This document shows, in pieces, positions 22,601 through 35,431 of a stretch of DNA of 64,000 nt; position 1 is the first letter of the stretch, and each line of letters starts with the position of its first letter. The stretch comes from Nematostella vectensis (taxonomy: Eukaryota > Cnidaria > Anthozoa > Actiniaria > Edwardsiidae). The notes under the pieces are model-generated. The model made no database searches and was not told where the DNA came from. It saw nothing but the letters and a program-made list of their open reading frames with translations. Position numbers and translations under genes: made by a program. The stretch lies in NCBI RefSeq assembly GCF_932526225.1, contig NC_064046.1, positions 15,513,408-15,577,407 of the forward strand, given 5' to 3'.

Positions 22601-25600
22601 TGTAAATTCCAAAAAGTAACATTAGGAAAAATAAAACAGTATACTCGGAAAAAAAGGTATATCAATCTATCGAGCGCTATGCTCTATGTTAGAATCTACT
22701 TAATCAATTTATCCAAGGAATCTAGTTAATTCTTGTGAGCATAAAATATGTACAGGATCCTGAACAAAGCATGAGCACATCAAAGATGCTGAGAGTACAT
22801 AAAAATGTCCCTATACCTTCTTTTTATGTCATGACACACCAAGAATAGTATAATTAAGTATCGATATTTAAAAAAAAATAAAGAAAAAAAAAAAAGCTAT
22901 CAGCGGGAATCGAACCCGGGTAGCTGCGTTAGTAGTCAAGTGCCCGCAACGAAAGACTAACGTGGCATTGCTGAAGGGAATTGTAATGAAAATTACTTTT
23001 AATACTATTGGTATCGTAAATTATCCCAAGCAAAGTCACCATCGGACTGGAGGTTACATTCGGGAAAAGCTTCAGGGTTACATTCGGGAATTTGTTTTAC
23101 GAGTGTAACCTCCAAAAGGTTACAATCGATAATTTTTTATCCGAATGTAAATTCCAAAAAGTAACATTAGGAAAAATAAAACAGTATACTCGGAAAAAAA
23201 GGTATATCAATCTATCGAGCGCTATGCTCTATCTTAGAATCTACTTAATCAAGTTATTCAAGGAATCTAATTAGTTTTTGTGTGCATAAAATATGTACAG
23301 GATCCTGAACAAAGCATGAGCACATCAAAGATGCTGAGAGTACATAAAAATGTCCCTATACCTTCTTTTTATGTCATGACACACCAAGAATAGTATAATT
23401 AAGTATCGATATTTAAAAAAAAATAAAGAAAAAAAAAAAAGCTATCAGCGGGAATCGAACCCGGGTAGCTGCGTTAGTAGTCAAGTGCCCGCAACGAAAG
23501 ACTAACGTGGCATTGCTGAAGGGAATTGTAATGAAAATTACTTTTAATACTATTGGTATCGTAAATTATCCCAAGCAAAGTCACCATCGGACTGGAGGTT
23601 ACATTCGGGAAAAGCTTCAGGGTTACATTCGGGAATTTGTTTTACGAGTGTAACCTCCAAAAGGTTACAATCGATAATTTTTTATCCGAATGTAAATTCC
23701 AAAAAGTAACATTAGGAAAAATAAAACAGTATACTCGGAAAAAAAGGTATATCAATCTATCGAGCGCTATGCTCTATCTTAGAATCTACTTAATCAAGTT
23801 ATTCAAGGAATCTAATTAGTTTTTGTGTGCATAAAATATGTACAGGATCCTGAACAAAGCATGAGCACATCAAAGATGCTGAGAGTACATAAAAATGTCA
23901 GTATACCTTCTTTTTATGTCATGACACAACCAGAACAGTATAGTTAAGTATCGATATTTAAAAAAAAATAAAAAAAAAATAGGCTATCAGCGGGAATCGA
24001 ACCCGGGTCGCTGCGTTAGTAGTCAAGTGCCCGCAACGAAAGACTAACGTGGCATTGCTGAAGGTAATTTTAATGAAAATTACTTTTAATACTATTGGTA
24101 TCGTAAACTATCCCAAGCAAAGTCACCATCGGACTGGAGGTTACATTCGGGAAAAGCTTCAGGGTTACATTCGGGAATTTGTTTTACGAGTGTAACCTCC
24201 AAAAGGTTACAATCGATAAATTTTTTTCCGAATGTAAATTCCAAAAAGTAACATTAGGAAAAATAAAACAGTATACTCGGAAAAAAGGTATATCAATCTA
24301 TCGAGCGCTATGCTCTATGTTAGAATCTACTTAATCAATTTATCCAAGGAATCTAGTTAGTTCTTGTGTTCATAAAATATGTACAGGATCCTGAACAAAG
24401 CATGAGCACATCAAAGATGCTGAGAGTACATAAAAATGTCCCTATACCTTCTTTTTATGTCATGACACACCAAGAACAGTATAATTAAGTGTCGATATTT
24501 AAAAAAAAAAAATTAAGAAAAAAAATAGGCTATCAGCGGGAATCGAACCCGGGTCGCTGCGTTAGTAGTCAAGTGCCCGCAACGAAAGACTACAAGGCAT
24601 TGCTGAAGGGAATTGTAATGAAAATTACTTTTAATACTATTGGTATCGTATACTATCCCAAGCAAAGTCACCATCGGACTGGAGGTTACATTCGGGAAAA
24701 GCTTCAGGGTTACATTCGGGAATTTGTTTTACGAGTGTAACCTCCAAAAGGTTACAATCGATAAATTTTTTTTCCGAATGTAAATTCCAAAAAGTAACAT
24801 TAGGAAAAATAAAACAGTATACTCGGAAAAAAGGTATATCAATCTATCGAGCGCTATGCTCTATGTTAGAATCTACTTAATCAATTTATCCAAGGAATCT
24901 AGTTAGTTCTTGTGTTCATAAAATATGTACAGGATCCTGAACAAAGCATGAGCACATCAAAGATGCTGAGAGTACAAAAAAATGTCCCCATACCTTCTTT
25001 TTATGTCATGACACACCCAGAACAGTATAATTAAGTATCGATATTTAAAAAAAAAATAAAGAAAAAAAAAATAGGCTATCAGCGGGAATCGAACCCGGGT
25101 CGCTGCGTTAGTAGTCAAGTGCCCGCAACGAAAGACTAACGTGGCATTGCTGAAGGGAATTGTAATGAAAATTACTTTTAATACTATTGGTATCGTAAAC
25201 TATCCCAAGCAAAGTCACCATCGGACTGGAGGTTACATTCGGGAAAAGCTTCAGGGTTACATTCGGGAATTTGTTTTACGAGTGTAACCTCCAAAAGGTT
25301 ACAATCGATAAATTTTTTTCCGAATGTAAATTCCAAAAAGTAACATTCGGAAAAATAAAACAGTATACTCGGAAAAAAAGGTATATCAATCTATCGAGCG
25401 CTATGCTCTATGTTAGAATCTACTTAATCAAGTTTTTCAAGGAATCTAGTTAGTTCTTGTGTGCATAAAATATGTACAGGATCCTGAACAAAGCATGAGC
25501 ACATCAAAGATGCTGAGAGTACATAAAAATGTCCCTATACCTTCTTTTTATGTCATGACACACCAAGAACAGTATAATTAAGTATCGATATTTAAAAAAA

Positions 25601-28600
25601 AAAAATAAAGAAAACAAAATAGGCTATCAGCGGGAATCGAACCCAGGTCGCTGCGTTAGTAGTCAAGTGCCCGCAACGAAAGAGTAACGTGGCATTGCTG
25701 AAGGGAATTGCAATAAAAATTATTTTTAATACTATTGGTATCGTAAACTATCCCAAGCAAAGTCACCATCGGGCTGGAGGTTACATTCGGGAAAAGCTTC
25801 AGGGTTACATTCGGGAATTTGTTTTACGAGTGTAACCTCCAAAAGGTTACAATCGATAGTTTTTTTTTCGAATGTAAATTCCAAAAAGTAACATTAGGAA
25901 AAATAAAACAGTATACTCGGAAAAAAAGGTATATCAATCTATCGAGCGCTATGCCCTATCTTAGAATCTACTTAATCAAGTTATCCAAGGAATCTAGTTA
26001 GTTCTTGTGTTCATAAAATATGTACAGGATCCTGAACAAAGCATGAGCACATCAAAGATGCTGAGAGTACAAAAAAATGTCCCCATACCTTCTTTTTATG
26101 TCATGACACACCCAGAACAGTATAATTAAGTATCGATATTCAAAAAAAAAAAATAAAGAAAAAAAAATAGGCTATCAGCAGGAATCGAACCCGGGTCGCT
26201 GCGTTAGTAGTCAAGTGCCCGCAACGAAAGACTAACGTGGCATTGCTGAAGGGAATTGTAATGAAAATTACTTTTAATACTATTGGTATCGTAAACTATC
26301 CCAAGCAAAGTCACCATCGGACTGGAGGTTACATTCGGGAAAAGCTTCAGGGCTACATTCGGGAATTTGTTTTACGAGTGTAACCTCCAAAAGGTTACAA
26401 TCGATAAATTTTTTTTCCGAATGTAAATTCCAAAAAGTAACATTAGGAAAAATAAAACAGTATACTCGGAAAAAAGGTATATCAATCTATCGAGCGCTAT
26501 GCTCTATGTTAGAATCTACTTAATCAATTTATCCAAGGAATCTAGTTAGTTCTTGTGTGCATAAAATATGTACAGGATCCTGAACAAAGCATGAGCACAT
26601 CAAAGATGCTGAGAGTACATAAAAATGTCCCTATACCTTCTTTTTATGTCATGACACACCAAGAACAGTATAATTAAGTGTCGATATTTAAAAAAAAAAA
26701 TTAAGAAAAAAAATAGGCTATCAGCGGGAATCGAACCCGGGTCGCTGCGTTAGTAGTCAAGTGCCCGCAACGAAAGACTAACGTGACATTGCTGAAGGGA
26801 ATTTTAATGAAAATTACTTTTAATACTATTGGTATCGTAAACTATCCCAAGCAAAGTCACCATCGGACTGGAGGTTACATTCGGGAAAAGCTTCAGGGTT
26901 ACATTCGGGAATTTGTTTTACGAGTGTAACCTCCAAAAGGTTACAATCGATAAATGTTTTTCCGAATGTAAATTCCAAAAAGTAACATTAGGAAAAATAA
27001 AACAGTATACTCGGAAAAAAAGGTATATCAATCTATCGAGCGCTATGCTCTATGTTAGAATCTACTTAATCAAGTTATCCAAGGAATCTAGTTAGTTCTT
27101 GTGTTCATAAAATATGTACAGGATCCTGAACAAAGCATGAGCACATCAAAGATGCTGAGAGTACAAAAAAATGTCTCCATACCTTCTTTTTATGTCATGA
27201 CACACCCAGAAATGTATAATTAAGTATCGATATTTAAAAAAAAAATAAAGAAAAAAAAATAGGCTATCAGCGGGAATCGAACCCGGGTCGCTGCGTTAGT
27301 AGTCAAGTGCCCGCAACGAAAGACTAACGTGGCATTGCTGAAGGGAATTGTAATGAAAATTACTTTTAATACTATTGGTATCGTAAACTATCCCAAGCAA
27401 AGTCACCATCGGACTGGAGGTTACATTCGGGAAAAGCTTCAGGGTTACATTCGGGAATTTGTTTTACGAGTGTAACCTCCAAAAGGTTACAATCGAAAAT
27501 TTTTTTCTGAATGTAAATTCCAAAAAGTAACATTAGGAAAAATAAAACAGTATACTCGGAAAAAAAGGTATATCAATCTATCGAGCGCTATGCTCTATGT
27601 AAGAATCTACTTAATCAATTTATCCAAGGAATCTAGTTAATTCTTGTGAGCATAAAATATGTACAGGATCCTGAACAAAGCATGAGCACATCAAAGATGC
27701 TGAGAGTACATAAAAATGTCCCTATACCTTCTTTTTATGTCATGACACACCAAGAATAGTATAATTAAGTATCGATATTTAAAAAAAAATAAAGAAAAAA
27801 AAAAAAGCTATCAGCGGGAATCGAACCCGGGTAGCTGCGTTAGTAGTCAAGTGCCCGCAACGAAAGACTAACGTGGCATTGCTGAAGGGAATTGTAATGA
27901 AAATTACTTTTAATACTATTGGTATCGTAAATTATCCCAAGCAAAGTCACCATCGGACTGGAGGTTACATTCGGGAAAAGCTTCAGGGTTACATTCGGGA
28001 ATTTGTTTTACGAGTGTAACCTCCAAAAGGTTACAATCGATAATTTTTTATCCGAATGTAAATTCCAAAAAGTAACATTAGGAAAAATAAAACAGTATAC
28101 TCGGAAAAAAAGGTATATCAATCTATCGAGCGCTATGCTCTATCTTAGAATCTACTTAATCAAGTTATTCAAGGAATCTAATTAGTTTTTGTGTGCATAA
28201 AATATGTACAGGATCCTGAACAAAGCATGAGCACATCAAAGATGCTGAGAGTACATAAAAATGTCAGTATACCTTCTTTTTATGTCATGACACAACCAGA
28301 ACAGTATAGTTAAGTATCGATATTTAAAAAAAAATAAAAAAAAAATAGGCTATCAGCGGGAATCGAACCCGGGTCGCTGCGTTAGTAGTCAAGTGCCCGC
28401 AACGAAAGACTAACGTGGCATTGCTGAAGGTAATTTTAATGAAAATTACTTTTAATACTATTGGTATCGTAAACTATCCCAAGCAAAGTCACCATCGGAC
28501 TGGAGGTTACATTCGGGAAAAGCTTCAGGGTTACATTCGGGAATTTGTTTTACGAGTGTAACCTCCAAAAGGTTACAATCGATAAATTTTTTTCCGAATG

Positions 28601-31080
28601 TAAATTCCAAAAAGTAACATTAGGAAAAATAAAACAGTATACTCGGAAAAAAGGTATATCAATCTATCGAGCGCTATGCTCTATGTTAGAATCTACTTAA
28701 TCAATTTATCCAAGGAATCTAGTTAGTTCTTGTGTTCATAAAATATGTACAGGATCCTGAACAAAGCATGAGCACATCAAAGATGCTGAGAGTACATAAA
28801 AATGTCCCTATACCTTCTTTTTATGTCATGACACACCAAGAACAGTATAATTAAGTGTCGATATTTAAAAAAAAAAAATTAAGAAAAAAAATAGGCTATC
28901 AGCGGGAATCGAACCCGGGTCGCTGCGTTAGTAGTCAAGTGCCCGCAACGAAAGACTACAAGGCATTGCTGAAGGGAATTGTAATGAAAATTACTTTTAA
29001 TACTATTGGTATCGTATACTATCCCAAGCAAAGTCACCATCGGACTGGAGGTTACATTCGGGAAAAGCTTCAGGGTTACATTCGGGAATTTGTTTTACGA
29101 GTGTAACCTCCAAAAGGTTACAATCGATAAATTTTTTTTCCGAATGTAAATTCCAAAAAGTAACATTAGGAAAAATAAAACAGTATACTCGGAAAAAAGG
29201 TATATCAATCTATCGAGCGCTATGCTCTATGTTAGAATCTACTTAATCAATTTATCCAAGGAATCTAGTTAGTTCTTGTGTTCATAAAATATGTACAGGA
29301 TCCTGAACAAAGCATGAGCACATCAAAGATGCTGAGAGTACAAAAAAATGTCCCCATACCTTCTTTTTATGTCATGACACACCCAGAACAGTATAATTAA
29401 GTATCGATATTTAAAAAAAAAATAAAGAAAAAAAAAATAGGCTATCAGCGGGAATCGAACCCGGGTCGCTGCGTTAGTAGTCAAGTGCCCGCAACGAAAG
29501 ACTAACGTGGCATTGCTGAAGGGAATTGTAATGAAAATTACTTTTAATACTATTGGTATCGTAAACTATCCCAAGCAAAGTCACCATCGGACTGGAGGTT
29601 ACATTCGGGAAAAGCTTCAGGGTTACATTCGGGAATTTGTTTTACGAGTGTAACCTCCAAAAGGTTACAATCGATAAATTTTTTTCCGAATGTAAATTCC
29701 AAAAAGTAACATTCGGAAAAATAAAACAGTATACTCGGAAAAAAAGGTATATCAATCTATCGAGCGCTATGCTCTATGTTAGAATCTACTTAATCAAGTT
29801 TTTCAAGGAATCTAGTTAGTTCTTGTGTGCATAAAATATGTACAGGATCCTGAACAAAGCATGAGCACATCAAAGATGCTGAGAGTACATAAAAATGTCC
29901 CTATACCTTCTTTTTATGTCATGACACACCAAGAACAGTATAATTAAGTATCGATATTTAAAAAAAAAAATAAAGAAAACAAAATAGGCTATCAGCGGGA
30001 ATCGAACCCAGGTCGCTGCGTTAGTAGTCAAGTGCCCGCAACGAAAGAGTAACGTGGCATTGCTGAAGGGAATTGCAATAAAAATTATTTTTAATACTAT
30101 TGGTATCGTAAACTATCCCAAGCAAAGTCACCATCGGGCTGGAGGTTACATTCGGGAAAAGCTTCAGGGTTACATTCGGGAATTTGTTTTACGAGTGTAA
30201 CCTCCAAAAGGTTACAATCGATAGTTTTTTTTTCGAATGTAAATTCCAAAAAGTAACATTAGGAAAAATAAAACAGTATACTCGGAAAAAAAGGTATATC
30301 AATCTATCGAGCGCTATGCCCTATCTTAGAATCTACTTAATCAAGTTATCCAAGGAATCTAGTTAGTTCTTGTGTTCATAAAATATGTACAGGATCCTGA
30401 ACAAAGCATGAGCACATCAAAGATGCTGAGAGTACAAAAAAATGTCCCCATACCTTCTTTTTATGTCATGACACACCCAGAACAGTATAATTAAGTATCG
30501 ATATTCAAAAAAAAAAAATAAAGAAAAAAAAATAGGCTATCAGCAGGAATCGAACCCGGGTCGCTGCGTTAGTAGTCAAGTGCCCGCAACGAAAGACTAA
30601 CGTGGCATTGCTGAAGGGAATTGTAATGAAAATTACTTTTAATACTATTGGTATCGTAAACTATCCCAAGCAAAGTCACCATCGGACTGGAGGTTACATT
30701 CGGGAAAAGCTTCAGGGCTACATTCGGGAATTTGTTTTACGAGTGTAACCTCCAAAAGGTTACAATCGATAAATTTTTTTTCCGAATGTAAATTCCAAAA
30801 AGTAACATTAGGAAAAATAAAACAGTATACTCGGAAAAAAGGTATATCAATCTATCGAGCGCTATGCTCTATGTTAGAATCTACTTAATCAATTTATCCA
30901 AGGAATCTAGTTAGTTCTTGTGTGCATAAAATATGTACAGGATCCTGAACAAAGCATGAGCACATCAAAGATGCTGAGAGTACATAAAAATGTCCCTATA
31001 CCTTCTTTTTATGTCATGACACACCAAGAACAGTATAATTAAGTGTCGATATTTAAAAAAAAAATAAAGAAAAAAAAATA
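19072..31080. repeat. Nine-unit / eight-unit / partial higher-order block series
   Basis: U36-U44 (4,910 bp), U45-U52 (4,366 bp) and U53-U57 are successive copies of one ordered block. The first copy has one unit more because U43 is duplicated as U44. Marks recur in order: GAAGGTAATTTTAATG; ATCGTATACTATCC with ACTACAAGG; AACATTCGG with AGTTTTTCAAGG; AAGAGTAACG with GCAATAAAAATTATT and ATGCCCTATC; CAGCAGGAATCG; ACGTGACATTG with AATGTTTTTCC; and units lacking TAGG. The copies look identical over most of their length, apart from A-run lengths and rare changes (U51 ATGTAAGAATC). Confidence 0.92.
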
Positions 31081-34000
31081 GGCTATCAGCGGGAATCGAA
31101 CCCGGGTCGCTGCGTTAGTAGTCAAGTGCCCGCAACGAAAGACTAACGTGGCATTGCTGAAGGGAATTGTAATGAAAATTACTTTTAATACTATTGGTAT
31201 CGTAAACTATCCCAAGCAAAGTCACCATCGGACTGGAGGTTACATTCGGGAAAAGCTTCAGGGTTACATTCGGGAATTTGTTTTACGAGTGTAACCTCCA
31301 AAAGGTTACAATCGATAAATTTTTTTCCGAATGTAAATTCCAAAAAGTAACATTCGGAAAAATAAAACAGTATACTCGGAAAAAAAGGTATATCAATCTA
31401 TCGAGCGCTATGCTCTATGTTAGAATCTACTTAATCAAGTTATTCAAGGAATCTAGTTTGTTCTTGTGTGCATAAAATATGTACAGGATCCTGAACAAAG
31501 CATGAGCACATCAAAGATGCTGAGAGTACATAAAAATGTCCCTATACCTTCTTTTTATGTCATGACACACCAAGAACAGTATAATTAAGTGTCGATATTT
31601 AAAAAAAAAAATTAAGAAAAAAAATAGGCTATCAGCGGGAATCGAACCCGGGTCGCTGCGTTAGTAGTCAAGTGCCCGCAACGAAAGACTACAAGGCATT
31701 GCTGAAGGGAATTGTAATGAAAATTACTTTTAATACTATTGGTATCGTAAACTATCCCAAGAAAAGTCACCATCGGACTGGAGGTTACATTAGGGAAAAG
31801 CTTTAGGGTTACATTCGGGAATTTGTTTTACGAGTGTAACCTCCAAAAGGTTACAATCGATAATTTTTTCCTGAATGTAAATTCCAAAAAGTAACATTAG
31901 GAAAAATAAAACAGTATACTCGGAAAAAAAGGTATATCAATCTATCGAGCGCTATGCTCTATGTTAGAATCTACTTAATCAATTTATCCAAGGAATCTAG
32001 TTAATTCTTGTGTGCATAAAATATGTACAGGATCCTGAACAAAGCATGAGCACATCAAAGATGCTGAGAGTACATAAAAATGTCCCTATACCTTCTTTTT
32101 ATGTCATGACACACCAAGAACAGTATAATTAAGTATCGATATTTAAAAAAAAAATAAAGAAAAAAAAAATAGGCTTTTAGCGGGAATCGAACCCGGGTAG
32201 CTGCGTTAGTAGTCAAGTGCCCTCAACGAAAGACTAACGTGGCATTGCTGAAGGGAATTGTAATGAAAATTACTTTTAATACTATTGGTATCGTAAATTA
32301 TCTCAAGCAAAGTCACCATCGGACTGGAGGTTACATTCGGGAAAAGCTTCAGGGTTACATTCGGGAATTTGTTTTACGAGTGTAACCTCCAAAAGGTTAC
32401 AATCGATAAGTTTTTATCCGAATGTAAATTCCAAAAAGTAACATTAGGAAAAATAAAACAGTATACTCGGAAAAAAAGGTATATCAATCTATCGAGCGCT
32501 ATGCTCTATGTTAGAATCTACTTAATCAAGATATTCAAGGAATCTAATTAGTTCTTGTGTGCATAAAATATGTACAGGATCCTGAACAAAGCATGAGCAC
32601 ATCAAAGATGCTGAGAGTACATAAAAATGTCCCTATACCTTCTTTTTATGTCATGACACACCAAGAACAGTATAATTAAGTGTCGATATTTAAAAAAAAA
32701 ATTAAGAAAAAAAATAGGCTATCAGCGGGAATCGAACCCGGGTCGCTGCGTTAGTAGTCAAGTGCCCGCAACGAAAGACTACAAGGCATTGCTTAAGGGA
32801 ATTGTAATGAAAATTACTTTTAATACTATTGGTATCGTAAACTATCCCAAGCAAAGTCACCATCGGACTGGAGGTTACATTCGGGAAAAGCTTCAGGGTT
32901 ACATTCGGGAATTTGTTTTACGAGTGTAACCTCCAAAAGGTTACAATCGATAATTTTTTTTCCGAATGTAAATTCCAAAAAGTAACATTAGGAAAAATAA
33001 AACAGTATACTCGGAAAAAAGGTATATCAATCTATCGAGCGCTGTGCTCTATGTTAGAATATACCTAATCAAGTTATCCAAGGAATCTAGTTAGTTCTTG
33101 TGTGCATAAAATATGTACAGGATCCTGAACAAAGCATGAGCACATCAAAGATGCTGAGAGTACATAAAAATGTCCCTATACCTTCTTTTTATGTCATGAC
33201 ACACCAAGAACAGTATAATTAAGTATAGATATTTAAAAAAAAATAAAGAAAAAAAATAGGCTATCAGCGGGAATCGAACCCAGGTCGCTGCGTTAGTAGT
33301 CAAGTGCCCGCAACGAAAGACTAACGTGGCATTGATGAAGGGAATTGTAATGAAAATTACTTTTAATACTATTGGTATCGTAAACTATCCCAAGAAAAGT
33401 CACCATCGGACTGGAGGTTACATTAGGGAAAAGCTTTAGGGTTACATTCGGGAATTTGTTTTACGAGTGTAACCTCCAAAAGGTTACAATCGATAATTTT
33501 TTCCTGAATGTAAATTCCAAAAAGTAACATTAGGAAAAATAAAACAGTATACTCGGAAAAAAAGTATATCAATCTATCGAGCGCTATGCTCTATGTTAGA
33601 ATCTACTTAATCAATTTATCCAAGGAATCTAGTTAATTCTTGTGAGCATAAAATATGTACAGGATCCTGAACAAAGCATGAGCACATCAAAGATGCTGAG
33701 AGTACATAAAAATGTCCCTATACCTTCTTTTTATGTCATGACACACCAAGAATAGTATAATTAAGTATCGATATTTAAAAAAAAATAAAGAAAAAAAAAA
33801 AAGCTATCAGCGGGAATCGAACCCGGGTAGCTGCGTTAGTAGTCAAGTGCCCGCAACGAAAGACTAACGTGGCATTGCTGAAGGGAATTGTAATGAAAAT
33901 TACTTTTAATACTATTGGTATCGTAAATTATCCCAAGCAAAGTCACCATCGGACTGGAGGTTACATTCGGGAAAAGCTTCAGGGTTACATTCGGGAATTT

Positions 34001-34889
34001 GTTTTACGAGTGTAACCTCCAAAAGGTTACAATCGATAATTTTTTATCCGAATGTAAATTCCAAAAAGTAACATTAGGAAAAATAAAACAGTATACTCGG
34101 AAAAAAAGGTATATCAATCTATCGAGCGCTATGCTCTATCTTAGAATCTACTTAATCAAGTTATTCAAGGAATCTAATTAGTTCTTGTGTGCATAAAATA
34201 TGTACAGGATCCTGAACAAAGCATGAGCACATCAAAGATGCTGAGAGTACATAAAAATGTCAGTATACCTTCTTTTTATGTCATGACACAACCAGAACAG
34301 TATAGTTAAGTATCGATATTTAAAAAAAAATAAAAAAAAAATAGGCTATCAGCGGGAATCGAACCCGGGTCGCTGCGTTAGTAGTCAAGTGCCCGCAACG
34401 AAAGACTAACGTGGCATTGCTGAAGGTAATTTTAATGAAAATTACTTTTAATACTATTGGTATCGTAAACTATCCCAAGCAAAGTCACCATCGGACTGGA
34501 GGTTACATTCGGGAAAAGCTTCAGGGTTACATTCGGGAATTTGTTTTACGAGTGTAACCTCCAAAAGGTTACAATCGATAAATTTTTTTCCGAATGTAAA
34601 TTCCAAAAAGTAACATTAGGAAAAATAAAACAGTATACTCGGAAAAAAGGTATATCAATCTATCGAGCGCTATGCTCTATGTTAGAATCTACTTAATCAA
34701 TTTATCCAAGGAATCTAGTTAGTTCTTGTGTTCATAAAATATGTACAGGATCCTGAACAAAGCATGAGCACATCAAAGATGCTGAGAGTACATAAAAATG
34801 TCCCTATACCTTCTTTTTATGTCATGACACACCAAGAACAGTATAATTAAGTGTCGATATTTAAAAAAAAAAAATTAAGAAAAAAAATA
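31081..34889. repeat. Seven-unit segment U58-U64, right copy
   Basis: Second copy of U30-U36. It starts at a hybrid junction: the unit before it (U57) ends with the AAGTGTCGAT form but the TAAAG tail rather than TTAAG, as expected of a crossover inside the tail. On the right, U65 steps back to a U63-like unit (GGGTAGCTG, AATTATCCC), so U63-U64 is repeated as U65-U66. Confidence 0.85.
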
Positions 34890-35431
34890 GGCTATCAGCG
34901 GGAATCGAACCCGGGTAGCTGCGTTAGTAGTCAAGTGCCCGCAACGAAAGACTAACGTGGCATTGCTGAAGGGAATTGTAATGAAAATTACTTTTAATAC
35001 TATTGGTATCGTAAATTATCCCAAGCAAAGTCACCATCGGACTGGAGGTTACATTCGGGAAAAGCTTCAGGGTTACATTCGGGAATTTGTTTTACGAGTG
35101 TAACCTCCAAAAGGTTACAATCGATAATTTTTTATCCGAATGTAAATTCCAAAAAGTAACATTAGGAAAAATAAAACAGTATACTCGGAAAAAAAGGTAT
35201 ATCAATCTATCGAGCGCTATGCTCTATCTTAGAATCTACTTAATCAAGTTATTCAAGGAATCTAATTAGTTCTTGTGTGCATAAAATATGTACAGGATCC
35301 TGAACAAAGCATGAGCACATCAAAGATGCTGAGAGTACATAAAAATGTCAGTATACCTTCTTTTTATGTCATGACACAACCAGAACAGTATAGTTAAGTA
35401 TCGATATTTAAAAAAAAATAAAAAAAAAATA

